64,000 bases of DNA from Gracilariopsis chorda (GCA_003194525.1 NBIV01000036.1:186001-250000); one strand, 5' to 3'; positions 26,356-37,544 are shown, counted from the stretch's first letter. Made by a program: numbers and translations. Notes: generated by a model from the sequence alone, not told the origin.

Positions 26356-26775
26356 TTGGAAGGAATGCTCGTCGAAATTACTGCTACAAGAGGCATTGCA
26401 GCATCGTCGTATGAAGGTGGACGCACTTTACATAGCCTGCTCGGACTGGATGTAGCTGATACAGACAGAACAAGCAGCACCACAGCCACTTTGTCCAAGT
26501 ACAGTCCCAGATCTCAACGTGGGGACCTGCTACGCAAAATAAAACTGCTTGTCCTGGATGAAGGATCTATGCTCTCACAAAATCTCTTTGAACTCATGAA
26601 TGCGTTGCCCAAAGATCTTTGCTGCAGTGGAATGCAAAACTCACCTCCGTTTGGGAGCTTGAACATCGTTTTATTTGGTGTTTACTCCCAGCTGCTTCCA
26701 GTTGTGCCGCAGGTGTACATGGAGGCTGAGCCAAGTGTAAACATGACACGAGTGTACACAAACATTCTCAACTAG
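26356..26775 (+). pseudogene. PIF1-like helicase core of the Helitron
   Basis: An intact 140-codon piece of the Helitron helicase. It carries the Q/TxxAA-type motif (TATRGIAASSYEGG), Walker B (DEGSML) and a motif III-like LNIVLFGVYSQLLPV, where active PIF1 proteins have the 'GD..QLpPV' form; here the Asp is lost. In the family this domain unwinds DNA during rolling-circle transposition. Flanking pieces continue in other frames. Confidence 0.75.
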
Positions 26776-27627
26776 TTGCCATGGAAACGTGATCTATGGA
26801 CATCATGCTCAGTTCAAGTGCTGTAACTCACCGAACAACTAGGCCGAGCCAATGATCTGGCATTTTCGTCGCTGTGATGTTCCATTGCACGCTACACAAT
26901 ATCCATCAACGCTCCACTACCACTCAGATCTAACGTTCGCATGCAAACCGCTTACCAATTCCTCTAGAAGTGGCTCACAACACGATGCAAGGAGGATGTG
27001 GATCCCTGTTAAATAAGCATTGCGTCCACAAAACAACTGGTCAATAAACATAATGCAGCAGCGATAGATCTGTTTCGTAGTAAGCGCTTCATTGTTCTGT
27101 CGTCGATGAATGTACGAACTGTTAGAAGACAGACCGCAAAGTCCAACATCGTGAGAACTATCGCTACCGAATTTGCATATCAGGATGCTTCTACTGGTGT
27201 ACCGCCTCGTAACTTGAAATTGAAGATTAGTGTGCCATTTATGGTCATTTAGAACTTGTTGCACTCCGCTATGGTCAATTGAGAACTGTTCATTGTCGTG
27301 CGCCTCGAGTAGTTTATGATGCAGGTGGCTCGATTTGACGAGAACGGACAGATGGTCGAACGACACCTTCTCCATCGTGTTGACTTCGAGTTTTCTTTCG
27401 CAGACATTCGTATGATTTGAACGGAGTAGCCCAGTTGCCTCATGTTTTGCAGCATAGGTTCACCAAGATCAGTGAAAGACCTTGGATGGCTTGGTTGCAT
27501 CCCTCCACCACCTTAATCATATTTCTTGCGTTTTTGATTCATTTTTTTGAAATAATTGCTTTTCTGCTTTTGCGTTTGCCTAATTTTTTCCCAACGCTTT
27601 TTATCACTCCCCCCATGCGGCGCGCAG

Positions 27628-27659
27628 CGCCGGCAACGGCCGGCGGGCACTTTCTCTTG
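27628..27659 (+). repeat. Candidate Helitron 3' terminus
   Basis: A GC-rich hairpin (CGCCGGC at 27,628-27,634, loop AACG, GCCGGCG at 27,639-27,645) is followed 11 bases later by CTTG and then T. Helitrons end in a short GC-rich hairpin and CTRR inserted before T. CTTG would be a one-base variant of CTAG. It lies about 200 bp after the last helicase-like sequence. Confidence 0.45.
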
Positions 27660-28056
27660 TCGTAACAGTCCGACAGTCTTGGGCAAATTTGGAATAAATT
27701 TGGAAAGAGAGGATTTTGCCATGTTTGTTAGGACTTCATAACTGCTCTCAGAGCAGTTCTCAACACTTGCGACTTTTGCTGAGATCAAGATCCGGAACCA
27801 ACAACCGTCTCTCGAGTCGTTTGCTCTCAAGACTCTCGCAAGAACACAACAGCCTTTGCTTCAGCTTATGTTTTGTGCATTGAAACGCCAAGAGTAAGCC
27901 TTCCTCATCGTCAATATTATCTTCAAAGGCCCTTCAATACTGCATAACCCCGCGAATTTTCGTCCGACACTGCCCTCAAATGCGTTCTGCATTACTGCAC
28001 TTAACTTCTTCCCGCTAAAAGTTCTGCAAACTAACTTTGATATCATACCGCCAAAA
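27660..28056. other. Gene-free stretch
   Basis: No coding region, RNA gene or repeat was recognised between the candidate Helitron end and the small open frame at 28,057. Confidence 0.4.
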
Positions 28057-28485
28057 ATGTCCCTAGACACGTATCATTATGGGCTTCGTATCGGATGGGA
28101 CAGATGCATCGCTACTAATGGCTTAAAGTGCACCAAACAAACTTGTCCGTGCCGTATGAAGCCAGTTATACAAACAACATTGCATCGAACAAGTGCAAAA
28201 GTACTATTGTTTTCTACAATGCAGTGTGAAAAACACTGTACTGCAAATCAATGCCCCCTTTTTCTTTTACATGTTCCTTTCAAGAATGGCGCAAACCGTC
28301 AAGTAACGAAGAAGATTGTGGTTCAAAAAGGTACTGTGCAACGTCAATATAAGCGCTATCAAGACGTTCAAATACATGGCCAAAATTCATCGAAGGTTGA
28401 GACCGGAATCAATTGTGCTTTCCCTGTTCCAAAAAAACTCAATATAAAGCAAACAATCACTACTGCTTTGAATCTGCTTTTCTAG
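28057..28485 (+). CDS. Small Cys-containing protein, unknown
   Basis: A 142-codon open frame from an ATG in a favourable context (AAAAATGTC). The N-terminal half holds cysteines arranged as C-x8-C-x5-C-x-C (RCIATNGLKCTKQTCPC) and, further on, CEKHC and QCP, which might bind a metal. The C-terminal half is basic and Gln/Lys-rich. There is no signal peptide or membrane segment. No family was recognised. It could be a small host gene or a fragment of a mobile-element protein. Confidence 0.35.
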   Translation: MSLDTYHYGLRIGWDRCIATNGLKCTKQTCPCRMKPVIQTTLHRTSAKVLLFSTMQCEKHCTANQCPLFLLHVPFKNGANRQVTKKIVVQKGTVQRQYKRYQDVQIHGQNSSKVETGINCAFPVPKKLNIKQTITTALNLLF

Positions 28486-28640
28486 ATAAAATGTGCGCTA
28501 TGTTGCTGCAGAAGTATCCATTTTGTTTTGACAACTTCTTACGAACTGTGTCTCCCAGTCTTTACTATTTATGGTTTCTGACCTCTTTTATTGCGGTGGA
28601 GATGACCACGACTAGAAGAGCTGTGATCGGAGCAAAGTAG

Positions 28641-29757
28641 TATCGTTGTATTAGATCGATGAAGAAACGGATTGGGTATAGGTTTTGTGTTAACGTTTTT
28701 GCAAGCAAATAATTGTTTTTGAGTTAACTGTACTGGTTTCGTTGGCCTGGGGCTAGGAGTTTGATTACATATCTTACACGGAAGATTTCCGGGTATGGGT
28801 TCTGGATCTGCTGATACGACTTTGCATTTTGATTCCATTCCCGACAAAATCTCTTTGAACAAAATGGAGTGAGAATGGAGTATTAGATGTATAGTATGTG
28901 ACAGAATGGAAAAAGAAATGCGCAGGAAAAGACGCACGTACCCTGACGACGAGAGGGCTGGAGCACTTCAATAGGTCCAAAGCGCTACACAGAATTTTGC
29001 AGTACGCTACAAAGATACAGGGTGTTGCATCAAGCCTGGAACGCCGCTGGGCAGCTCACAGAAGGCAAAATAAGTCCGTTTCCAAACATTTTCGGTGCTG
29101 ACGGACTGGTAAGGCATATACAGTATATCCCGCGGAGTTGGGTATGAAATCATTTCTCGCATTGAGCTATTTGATGTAGGCATTTTGTATGCGATAACGC
29201 CGTATTCTGTAGTCTATGGACAGTTGATGGTCGGACCGGCCATATGTGAACAGTTTCAACAAGGCTTGCTGGAACCATTCGTTGAGAACATATGGACGGA
29301 AGGGAGAAGGCATCGTAGTGTGTCGCAAGCTGAGAGAAACGATTGCAACCATTGCGCAGAACGTTGGTCATTTGTACATGCAGATTGGTTTGCGTTCGGG
29401 TTTTCCCGCTACACGTAATTCAGAAATTGTGGTTGAGATCGAGGTTGGAAGAGGGAGATACTCTTTGGTTTGTCGTTTGTTTACTTTGTTGTATTGCATA
29501 TGAACTTGGTTTTGAATTTGGAAGATCTCTTTTTCTCATATCTCTCTTGTAAACCAGTTAAATGAATTTGCCCATTCTACGTACATCGGGAGGGTTTGAG
29601 TCTTATTTTGTGGTGACAGGAACAAGAAAGCGATATGTATACACTAGTTGTATAATGGCGCGGTCTTTTGTGACGGAGAATAAGGGTCAGAGAGCCTTGA
29701 AACATAAAAACCTGGCGTATCACCTTTGTCTTTCATTTCAGTGATTTGGACAGCCTG
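28641..29757. other. Stretch without a supported gene
   Basis: Several short frames overlap on both strands, but none shows a recognisable domain or stands out from its competitors. It ends at the target site of the next LTR element. Confidence 0.35.
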
Positions 29758-29762
29758 ACGCA

Positions 29763-30032
29763 TGTCGTGTTGGACGCCGTGGACACCTCATTGTCAGTCA
29801 TAGCGGACGTAGCTGGAGTCCGAGATTATAAGCTTGACTGACAATGGATCGAACTAAGTGTTCTAGACGATACTATTTACTGACAATGGCCACGCTGCAT
29901 TTGACACTCCGCACCATCTTCAGCAGTACTTAAAGGCTGAGGAATGGTGCAGCCAGTAAACTCGAAAAAGACGAGCAGGTGTCTGATTGAACTCCTCTCT
30001 TGCCTTCGCCGCTCTGGTACTTGACCACCACA
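29763..30032 (+). repeat. Left LTR of chromovirus C
   Basis: TGTCGTGTTG...CCACCACA. It contains a perfect 11-base inverted repeat, CATTGTCAGTC at 29,789-29,799 and GACTGACAATG at 29,836-29,846, with a further copy of ACTGACAATGG near 29,879. The paired copies could form a stem in U3 or act as repeated protein-binding sites. Confidence 0.95.
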
Positions 30033-30080
30033 TTTTTTTCAATCGACCAAACTACTTTGTTTCCGCACTACGTCAGAAGG

Positions 30081-32534
30081 ATGAGAGAAAACGCTGCGCC
30101 GTCTTTATCGCAATTGCTGCAGCGGCAGCAGCTGGAAATGAAGAACTTATCTGCGTCTTTCATGAAGTTGCAGGTGAAGTTTTACGATCTTTCTCTTGTT
30201 GAATCGACTAACTTTGACCGCAATCGGAAGGCAGAATTTGACAAACGCCTCAAAGAAGTAGAAGAAGAGCGAAGTGGAATTATGGCGCTTGTAGACACGG
30301 CCGAGAAGCGTATTGAGACAACTCAGAAGCTCATCGCGGCTTCAGAGAGCGTGCTTACCGGTGCTATTGGACTGGGACGGAGCCGAGGAGTGAGCTACCG
30401 CATACCAGTACTGCCTTCTTTCAGGGGAAGTGAGTCTACGGCCATCAAAGATCCTTTTGAGTTCCTGGGCAAAATCAAAGCGCTGTTGGAGGCGCACGAG
30501 GTGCCTCAGCGCCGGTGGTACTCGAAGCTGCTAGCGACTCTAAACGGATTTGATCTACAATGGGCAGAGAGTAACCTTGCTGGCATCAGATGGCAGGAGC
30601 TGCATGCGAAATTTCTTCACCATTTTGAGTCCCCCGCGATCCGAGACAAGCTGGTTCGTGACCTCATGACGATTTCGCAGAAGTCTTTGGGGTCTGTGCA
30701 AGAATACAGCGACAGGTTCACAAGCCTCATGGCCCGGACTGGTCGTCGCGATGACGACGAGTCGCTGGTCGCGGTTAATATCCATGGTCTGGATGCTGAA
30801 TTGCAGGACTTCGTCATCGTGACCCGGGTGGCCACTTTGAACATGTGGAACCGGAGCAGCCAAGGGTCTCCCCCAGTGTCAATCTCAAGTGAGATTTCCA
30901 GCGCGATCACGTTGGACTCCTCCCGTTCTTCGAGGCGCAAGACAGAACAGGCCAACAAGAAGGAGTCGGTAGGTAGCCCAAGCAACAAGAAGCCGCGTGA
31001 CAGGCATGGCACCCAGAAGAACTCCCTGTCCGACAAGAGTACTTCGAAGAATGACGACTCGAACCAGGGGAAAGGAAAATCGCTGGAAGCCGCGACGAGA
31101 GAGCAGCTCCAAAAGGAGAAGAAATGCTTCGGATGCAGGAAGTCGTGGAAGCCGGGACATAAATGCGAAGACAGCGTCAAGAAGGAGGTCCAAGCCGCAA
31201 ACCTCCAGATAGAGAATACATGTGAGTCCAGCGAGAATCTCAGTGACTCTGGGCAGCTGTTGGATGCCGATGCGGACCTCATGGCGCTGTTTGGATATGA
31301 TGATCACGATATGGAGGCCAGACCCCTTTTGGACGTTGAGGAAAGCAATGAAACGAATGAACCTACCCTAAACGCCCTTTTCGCAGCCCCTGAAGACGCT
31401 GCGGAGCTTTTGTACACCCCTGTACAGATCAACGGTGTCGATGGGTGGGCCATGGTAGACTCAGGAGCCACGTCGACTTTCATATCAACTGATTTTGCTC
31501 GAGAGCTCAGCATTCCAGTTCAAGAAGTCTCGTGCATCATACGAGACGGCCGTGGCAAGGTGATGGCCGACCAGAAGGGTCTAGCTAAGGTCACGGTCAG
31601 CAATGGGACTCGCTCGACACAGCTAATGGCCGAACTCATGCAGATGCCACCAAGGAGGCATATGATCATCGGGCTGCCGCATTTTCCGGTGTTTGGATAC
31701 TCTGTTGAAGGAGTACCTCAAGCAGTTGAGACTCAAGGTGATGAAGACCAAGGCACCCCAGATCCCGTGCCGGGGAAGTCCGATAACACGTTAGAAGCAC
31801 CAGGGACGCCAGAAGGAATCTCGAATGGTGTCGCGAGTGCCCTCAAACGCAACCAGGAAATCCCTCTTTCACCGTGTTGCAGGCATCCGTTGGCAATCCT
31901 GCGCGTCCAGCCTTCATCAACCGTGCCGATATGGAGTCGAGTGAATTTCGTGTCTCGGAAAGATGAAGCTCGTTTCAGCTCTGCGATCAACAGATGGTTC
32001 TCAGCGAAGGTTATAGAAGTGGCACCCGACGACTGCGCCAATGCTTTCCCTATCCTTAGCGTCCTGAAGAAGGATGGAAATGGAAACAAGATTGATGTTC
32101 GTCCATGTATCGACCTACGGCGACTCAACTCCTTGCTCGTGGACTCGGACTATCCCCTGCCCCGCGTGCAGGAGATATTGGACGCTGTAGGATCTGTGTC
32201 AGGACCTGAAGCCGTGTTTACGAACCTTGACATAAGAGACGGGTATTTCCGGTTTCCTGTCCCTGAACAGGATAGGAATTGGGTTGCATTTCGCTCGAAG
32301 GGCACACATTATTGCATGCGCGCGGCACCTTTCGGAATCAAAACCATGTCTGGTAAGTTCCAACAGCTCATGGAGAAGATTTTCTACGACGTTCCGTATG
32401 TCGCCGTTTATATTGACGACATTATCGTCTTCTCCTCCAACAAAGCAGAGCACGCGGAGCACGTCGAGCATGTCATAGATATACTGACAAAATGGAACAT
32501 ACCGATAAGAGTGGAAAAGTGTCGGTTTGGTTAA
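30081..32534 (+). pseudogene. gag-protease-RT region of chromovirus C
   Basis: A single long frame whose first ATG after the LTR is at 30,081. The Gag capsid part (LRDLM-type region DKLVRDLMTISQKSLGSVQE) spans about 30,640-30,700. The zinc knuckle CFGCRKSWKPGHKC lies near 31,125-31,170, and the retropepsin signature MVDSGATSTFIS near 31,450-31,490. RT follows from about 32,030 with FTNLDIRDGYF and YIDDIIVFS. Gag and Pol share one frame here, as in many chromoviruses. Confidence 0.85.
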
Positions 32535-32539
32535 CAGGA

Positions 32540-34240
32540 AGTCCAACTGCTAAGCTTTATCGTCACTGGTGACGGTATTCAGAAAGACCGAACCAAGGTT
32601 GAAGCCATCTCAAACTGGGAACGCCCATCGACAGTGAGACAGTTGCTCAGCTTCCTCGGCGCAGCCAACTACTACCTCCAGTTCATCCCAAGGTTCTCGC
32701 ATATCTCCAAGCCCCTCGACATCCGAAGAAAAGAGAAGGGTACACTACAGTGGACCCCGGAAATGAGCGAAGCTTTCGAGGAAATCAAGAAGAGAATGGC
32801 AGAGGAAGTCACTCTTGTATACCCATTAGATGAAAACGAGTACTTGGTTGGCACGGATGCTTCAGATTTTGGACTTGGAGCGTGGATCAGACAGAAGCCA
32901 AACGGCAAAGACCTCTGCTTTATAGCTCTCGCGTCGCGATCTTTATCACACTCGGAGACCAAGTATGGTGCTACGAAGAAAGACCTCCTTGTCATAGCAT
33001 GGGCGTTGGAAAATTTCCGATGCTACCTCCTCGGAAAGAGATTCACTCTGTACACCGACCACCGCGCAATTACATTTCTTCACACACAGCGCACAGTGAA
33101 CTCGACGATTGCACGATGGTTTGACCGTATAATTGAATTCGACTTCCGCATCGTGCACCTACCAGGTCCTCACAATCATCTGGCAGACGCTTTGAGCCGG
33201 AAGATGCCCATCGCTACCCTTGCAAGCCTCACTATATCGCAGCTTGTACGTAATAAGACTGCGCCGGAGGCTGAGAGGGATAGACTCTCATTGGTTGAGC
33301 GTGCCCATGGATTCGGACACTTCGGTGAAATAGAAGTCTTTAAGAAGCTTTGGCACGACGGATAGTGGTGGGACGGAATCAGAAATGACATTCGGAAGGA
33401 GACTGGTTCTTGCATACCTTGTCTAAGCTATAATATTCAGAAGCGAGGGTTCCACCCACTGAGGTCTGTCGTCGCAGAGCTGCCCTGGGATCACCTGGCA
33501 GTTGATCTGATAACACCAATACCTGTCTCGGACTATGGTCACAACACCCTACTGACAATTGTATGTCTTATGACGAAGTTTGCAATCCTGCGTCCTCTAA
33601 AGAGCAAGGAGATGGAACAAGTGGCGCGAGCACTTTGGGAAGTAATGTCAATCTTTGGTGTACCCAAGATAATTCAGTCGGATAATGGCTCGGAGTTCGT
33701 AAACGAGCTGGTGCAGGAACTGGTGAAGCTAAATGGGATTGATCACCGCACCATCTCACCTTATAATCCCAGAGCTAATGGGGCGGTTGAAAGAGTCAAT
33801 GGAACGATCGAGACTATGCTTCTTAAGGAGCTAAACGGAGCTACCCACCGATGGGAGGAGGTTTTCCCATACATTCAGCTGGCGTACAACTGCAAAACTG
33901 CCGCACTGACAAAGTTCGACGCCATTCTCGTTAATGTTCGGAAGAGCCATGAATGGATTCAGAAGGTTCGGGAGAACAGCCACAGCGTTCCCACTGACCT
34001 TGGAGTTATGGAAGAAGCATCAGCAAAACGTGACTGAAAACTTATTTCCAGCAGTAACAGAAAGAGTGAAGCAGGTCAAGAAAAAAGATGCGCGGTACTT
34101 TGCCGCTGAACGTCGTATGATCAGCCCGGACACGTTTCCTCCAGGTTCTCGCGTTATGATGGGCGATCTCACTAAGGACTCAAAGTGGGATGCGCGGTAT
34201 GAGGGTCCGTTTACTGTAGTGCGCAAGAATAGAGGAGACG
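32540..34240 (+). pseudogene. RNase H and integrase of chromovirus C
   Basis: The connection and RNase H are at 32,634-33,230 (FLGAANYYLQFIPRFS, GTDASDFGLGAW, FTLYTDHRAITFL). A histidine/cysteine zinc-binding part follows (GFGHFGEIE, CIPC). The integrase core at 33,480-33,900 has IIQSDNGSEFVNELV and NPRANGAVERVNGTIE. A GPF-type module (EGPFTVVRKNRG) is near 34,200. Confidence 0.85.
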
Positions 34241-34281
34241 CTTAAGTTCTACGAGGCGAACTTGGAAAGCTGAAAAGGACT

Positions 34282-34539
34282 GTGCCTCCCGATCAGTTGA
34301 AGTTGGTCATGCACCATGGAGACGAAACTGCAGTCAAAGAAAGCACTCACGTCGTCAAAAAGATTACCAACCACAGCGCAGAAAAGGACGGGAAAATGAG
34401 TTACTTTGTCGTCTGGAAAGATAGGAATATTGAACCTGGATGGGAGCCAGTGGAGAACTTTAACGATATTGACATCATTCGCAAGTATTGGAAGTCGGTC
34501 CGTCCCACTCGGGCGTCGAAACGCAAACAGCAGGCCTGA
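34282..34539 (+). pseudogene. Chromodomain end of chromovirus C integrase
   Basis: The C-terminal segment VVKKITNHSAEKDGKMSYFV through VVWKDRNIEPGWEPVENF has chromodomain layout: a hydrophobic first strand, then W-x5-P-x-WEP. In the family this domain steers integration toward marked chromatin. A basic tail (RASKRKQQA) ends the frame just before the right LTR. Confidence 0.75.
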
Positions 34540-34554
34540 CCTGGAAAGGAGTGA

Positions 34555-34824
34555 TGTCGTGTTGAACGCCGTGGACACCTCATTGTCAGTCATAACGGAC
34601 GTGGCTGGAGTCCGAGATTATATGCTTGACTGACAATGGATCGAACTAAGTGTTCTATACGATACTATTTACTGACAATGGCCACGCTGCATTTGACACT
34701 CCACACCATCTTCAGCAGTACTTAAAGGCTTAGGAATGGTGCAGCCAGTGAACTCGAAAAAGACGAGCACGTGTCTGATTGAACTCCTCTTTTGCCTTCG
34801 CTGCTCTGGTACTCGACCACCACA
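34555..34824 (+). repeat. Right LTR of chromovirus C
   Basis: Same length and ends as the left LTR, preceded by a purine-rich tract (GGAAAGGAGTGA). Confidence 0.95.
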
Positions 34825-34829
34825 ACGCA

Positions 34830-36340
34830 TTTGGTACCTGTTGATGTTAGCACATGGTCAAGTTCCTGGTAGTCCTGGGACGTCATGGTGCAGCACTTGG
34901 AAACAAAGTTTCATATAACGGAGAGCTGTTTTTGGGAGCTGCTTTGCAAAAGTGCATATGCGTGTGTTCTAAAACCCAACGTGAAACGGCCATATGATTT
35001 GCTACTGCAAATACTCATATGCAACGTATTGGTTACAAGTGTTATGCATTCTATGGGTCCTGGGCACTGAACTTTTCACTTGGCATATGGTGAATGGGCA
35101 TTGTACTTAGGAATATGTGTGGCTACATCTGGTTTAAAGGTACACGCAGGTGTTGCATATGTGCAGTTGTGCAAGTAGGCACGTGCCATGCACGCAACAC
35201 ACCTAGGGTATGTACATGGATGTGGTGGCATCTGTATTTGTGCTTTGTCATTGTCATGATGATGCGAGGAAGTGTTTATACAGTGCTACAACATGCTGGC
35301 ACATTGTTGGCATATCTGGTTCACTTATTGTGCGTTGTTGGCTGCTTGGTTCACTTGATCTGCATTGTTGTAATGTGTTGTTCTGTTGTTATGCATGGTT
35401 GTACATAGCTGTAATCAGTTTGTGCAACCCTTATTGTGTTATGTCTGTTTTTGATTGGTAGTATTGGGTGTCCCCACTTAGTGGTGTAGGGTTTTCTTGT
35501 AGTGGTAGTGCGAAGTAGATGTGCTATATAAGACTCTGAAGTCGCAGTACCAATTAAACTCGCCCCCAAGCCTGGCAACCTTCACTCTTTATTTTCTTTC
35601 TTTCTTTCCTTTTCATTTCTGCCGAAGCCCAACATCATCTATCAACATCATTTTATATCAACAGTACCGAACGGTTAAGTAATCCACGAGTGCAATACTC
35701 GTCTCTAAAGACGCATCTACGTTCCTGGATGCAAATGCCATATTCAATTGAGGAACAAACATTTTTGTACATCATATAATGATGCTCATTACTGTCAGGA
35801 TCACACTGTTGGGTAGAACAGGGTTCGCGGTACGTCAGATCGGGTTAGCGAGCTCGGGTACTGGGCACAGAGAACAGGCACACACTTTGTGGAGTCCGTT
35901 CCTTCAATGCTTCTGACTTCTGCTCTGTACTGCAGAAGTCAGGTTTTTATATACCGTTGTAGGCTTCCAAAAGAGTGTACTTCTCTTTTGGGTAACAGTA
36001 TGAATTGTTGATATTCTATATCTACTACGCAACAACGGTGCTGGTGGGTTTCTGCAACATACGCACCAGCACCACAACTTCCAAGCACCTACGCACCAAG
36101 TAGGTATGCTATCAACATACACGCCCATTCAAGCTCAAAGAAAACTCTCGAGGAACACCATGCAGAAAACTATGTGTGTGTGTGGTTACGAGCACGTGCC
36201 TCTAATTCCAAGGCAACGGTATTCGCTCTCTACAAGTAGAATGCTAACCATCTATTCGACGGCTAAATTCTCCTAATAGACTCAATCGCATCTCCAGTTG
36301 GCCTCCTCATCCGGCGTAACTTTAGTGTTTTATAGCCTTT
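34830..36340. other. GT-rich stretch without a gene, possible solo LTR
   Basis: No coding region is supported. From about 34,970 to 35,470 the plus strand is rich in TG and GT. A TATA-like GTGCTATATAAGACTC at 35,520 is followed by a pyrimidine run with four TTTC units (about 35,590-35,615). This promoter-like layout could be the U3/R part of a solo LTR, but no partner copy or TG...CA ends could be fixed. Confidence 0.3.
35588..35616 (+). repeat. Short TTTC microsatellite
   Basis: A run of TTTC units in a pyrimidine tract (TTCTTTCTTTCTTTCC). Confidence 0.8.
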
Positions 36341-36342
36341 TC

Positions 36343-36470
36343 GAAAGGTCGGCACACCTCGACGGGCGGAACTGCATGTGCTCTGAGCGGGACTCGCTAG
36401 TATCTTGCGGTTCTCCCTCACCACAACGGTATCCAGCGCAAAGCGATTTAGCATCGTGATTCCAGATGGG
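36343..36470 (+). repeat. Dispersed repeat, copy 1
   Basis: Shares AAAGGTCGGCACACC, GAGCGGGAC and GGCGATTT-like words, in the same order and orientation, with 46,336-46,460. The copies are diverged. On the minus strand both open a small frame starting Met-x-Asn-Arg, which may mean that they derive from a coding part of an unidentified repeat. Confidence 0.5.
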
Positions 36471-37001
36471 CTGCGACAACTTTGACGTTCCCCAGAAAAC
36501 TATGGGCGGACACTCTGGAAATGGGAGAGAAATTCTCCACCGCTCATAATCCTATGTTTGCTATGTCTAACATGCACCGGAAACTGGTCAGGATTGATGA
36601 TGAGGCACAGAAGAAAGGAGTAGAGATATGTTTTTCACAATTTTATCCATCATGCTGTCAAGGCTCGACCGCGTGACGGAAAACTTACTTAGGATCGAAA
36701 TCAGGAATTGGTGCTCTCGGATTACGGGAAACGTTTTTCATCGCATTTGGCGAAGCTGTCCCCACAATTCCGAACCCCTATCAGACATTGCTAGCATGTG
36801 TACCAACGGTACATCCCGTCATCTTACACATCGTACGAACAGAACATAAAATCTCCGTAGAACCTTTATAAAAAATCAATTGTAGGGGACGCAAGAAATA
36901 GGACTACGCTTCTCTCAATCTTATTTCCATTTCACTTTAACCATAGCCTGCAAGATAGAACTTTCTTTTCCCAATTTCCGGAAAAAGTATTCACCGTCAC
37001 C

Positions 37002-37544
37002 TTAACATACATAGCGATCTACGACACACCCAGCTCCAAAGTCCCTATTACCGAAACAGAACCTTCCCCCACAGTTCTTCAAAACAATTTTAACGGTCTT
37101 AGCCTTTTCATCGTAATCAATGCTCCATCCCAAGTCCGGATCTGCGTATATAATATCAGAGGCCACGATCCCACACTTGCCAGTAACCACCTCATTATCG
37201 GGTATGTGGTGAATAACAGTACGCTCCGTGCACCTGAACAAGTGATACGGCATGCAGTCGCCTGAACGATAAGTAATGCTTTGCTTATTACGCTTCCAGC
37301 AGGTATCGGGTGATGGGGAAGGCGTTGGAGAGGGTGGAATCACATCCTTATCAAGTGGAACACCATTGTCTTTTGCGACTAGGTTGCGCAAGACAGCTTT
37401 TCGCGCATGGATCAATGCGACAGCATCGACGGCTGGATCGCGGTGCGGCTTCTTTCCACCGATAGCAGGTACTGCAAATGAAACTGACACCAGTGTGAAT
37501 GTAGCCAACAAAAAAAGAGCAATTTGAAAGCAATGGAACTTCAT
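37002..37544 (-). CDS. Secreted cysteine-rich protein
   Basis: An intact 180-residue protein. The start chosen is the ATG at 37,544, because it begins an ideal signal peptide (MKFHCFQIALFLLATFTLV...), with probable cleavage after Ala24 (SFA/VPA). The frame is also open upstream, but that part lacks secretory character. Residues 25-68 form a basic and acidic propeptide-like linker, and 70-80 are Pro/Ser/Thr-rich. Residues 82-180 form a compact domain with eight cysteines (82, 97, 105, 124, 158, 163, 173, 180), enough for four disulfides. This architecture fits an extracellular or cell-wall protein. No known family was recognised, so enzymatic, inhibitory or structural roles are all possible. 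There are no introns. Confidence 0.8.
   Translation of the reverse strand: MKFHCFQIALFLLATFTLVSVSFAVPAIGGKKPHRDPAVDAVALIHARKAVLRNLVAKDNGVPLDKDVIPPSPTPSPSPDTCWKRNKQSITYRSGDCMPYHLFRCTERTVIHHIPDNEVVTGKCGIVASDIIYADPDLGWSIDYDEKAKTVKIVLKNCGGRFCFGNRDFGAGCVVDRYVC

Larger units (their letters stand above)
25140..27659 (+). mobile_element. Helitron remnant (Rep C-terminus and helicase)
   Basis: A rolling-circle transposon remnant. The Rep Tyr motif is intact: CAVTYLMKYAFK, with tyrosine codons at 25,169 and 25,181. It is followed by the Helitron linker (IATYMRARLVGVVNAT, RIFEFRHVQTIPKVERLAIH) and the conserved FRLLL...NGLQYGTYHETA region near 25,710-25,800. Then comes a PIF1-type helicase: a ruined Walker A near 26,280 where GxGKT should stand, the TATRGIAASSYEGGRTLHSL motif near 26,375, Walker B LVLDEGSML near 26,550, and C-terminal motifs (PPRNLKLKISV near 27,205). 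Several stops and at least one frame change make it dead. Rep sequence upstream of 25,140, including the HUH histidines, was not recognised. Confidence 0.8.
29758..34829 (+). mobile_element. Ty3/gypsy chromovirus C with target duplication
   Basis: The best-bounded element in the window. It has two 270 bp LTRs (29,763-30,032 and 34,555-34,824) flanked by identical 5 bp target duplications ACGCA (29,758-29,762 and 34,825-34,829). The LTRs differ at 12 of 270 positions, about 95.6 percent identity, so it is the youngest datable insertion here. Internally it has gag with zinc knuckle, protease, RT, RNase H, integrase and chromodomain in chromovirus order. Only about five breaks interrupt it. Its RT and integrase differ plainly from those of chromoviruses A and B. 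Confidence 0.95.

Noticed and set aside
26917-27375. A 152-codon minus-strand frame
   Set aside because: It lies antisense to recognisable Helitron helicase motifs on the plus strand, so it is a shadow.
30617-31307. Minus-strand frames of 221 and 140 codons
   Set aside because: They are antisense to the gag and zinc-knuckle region of chromovirus C and show no domain.
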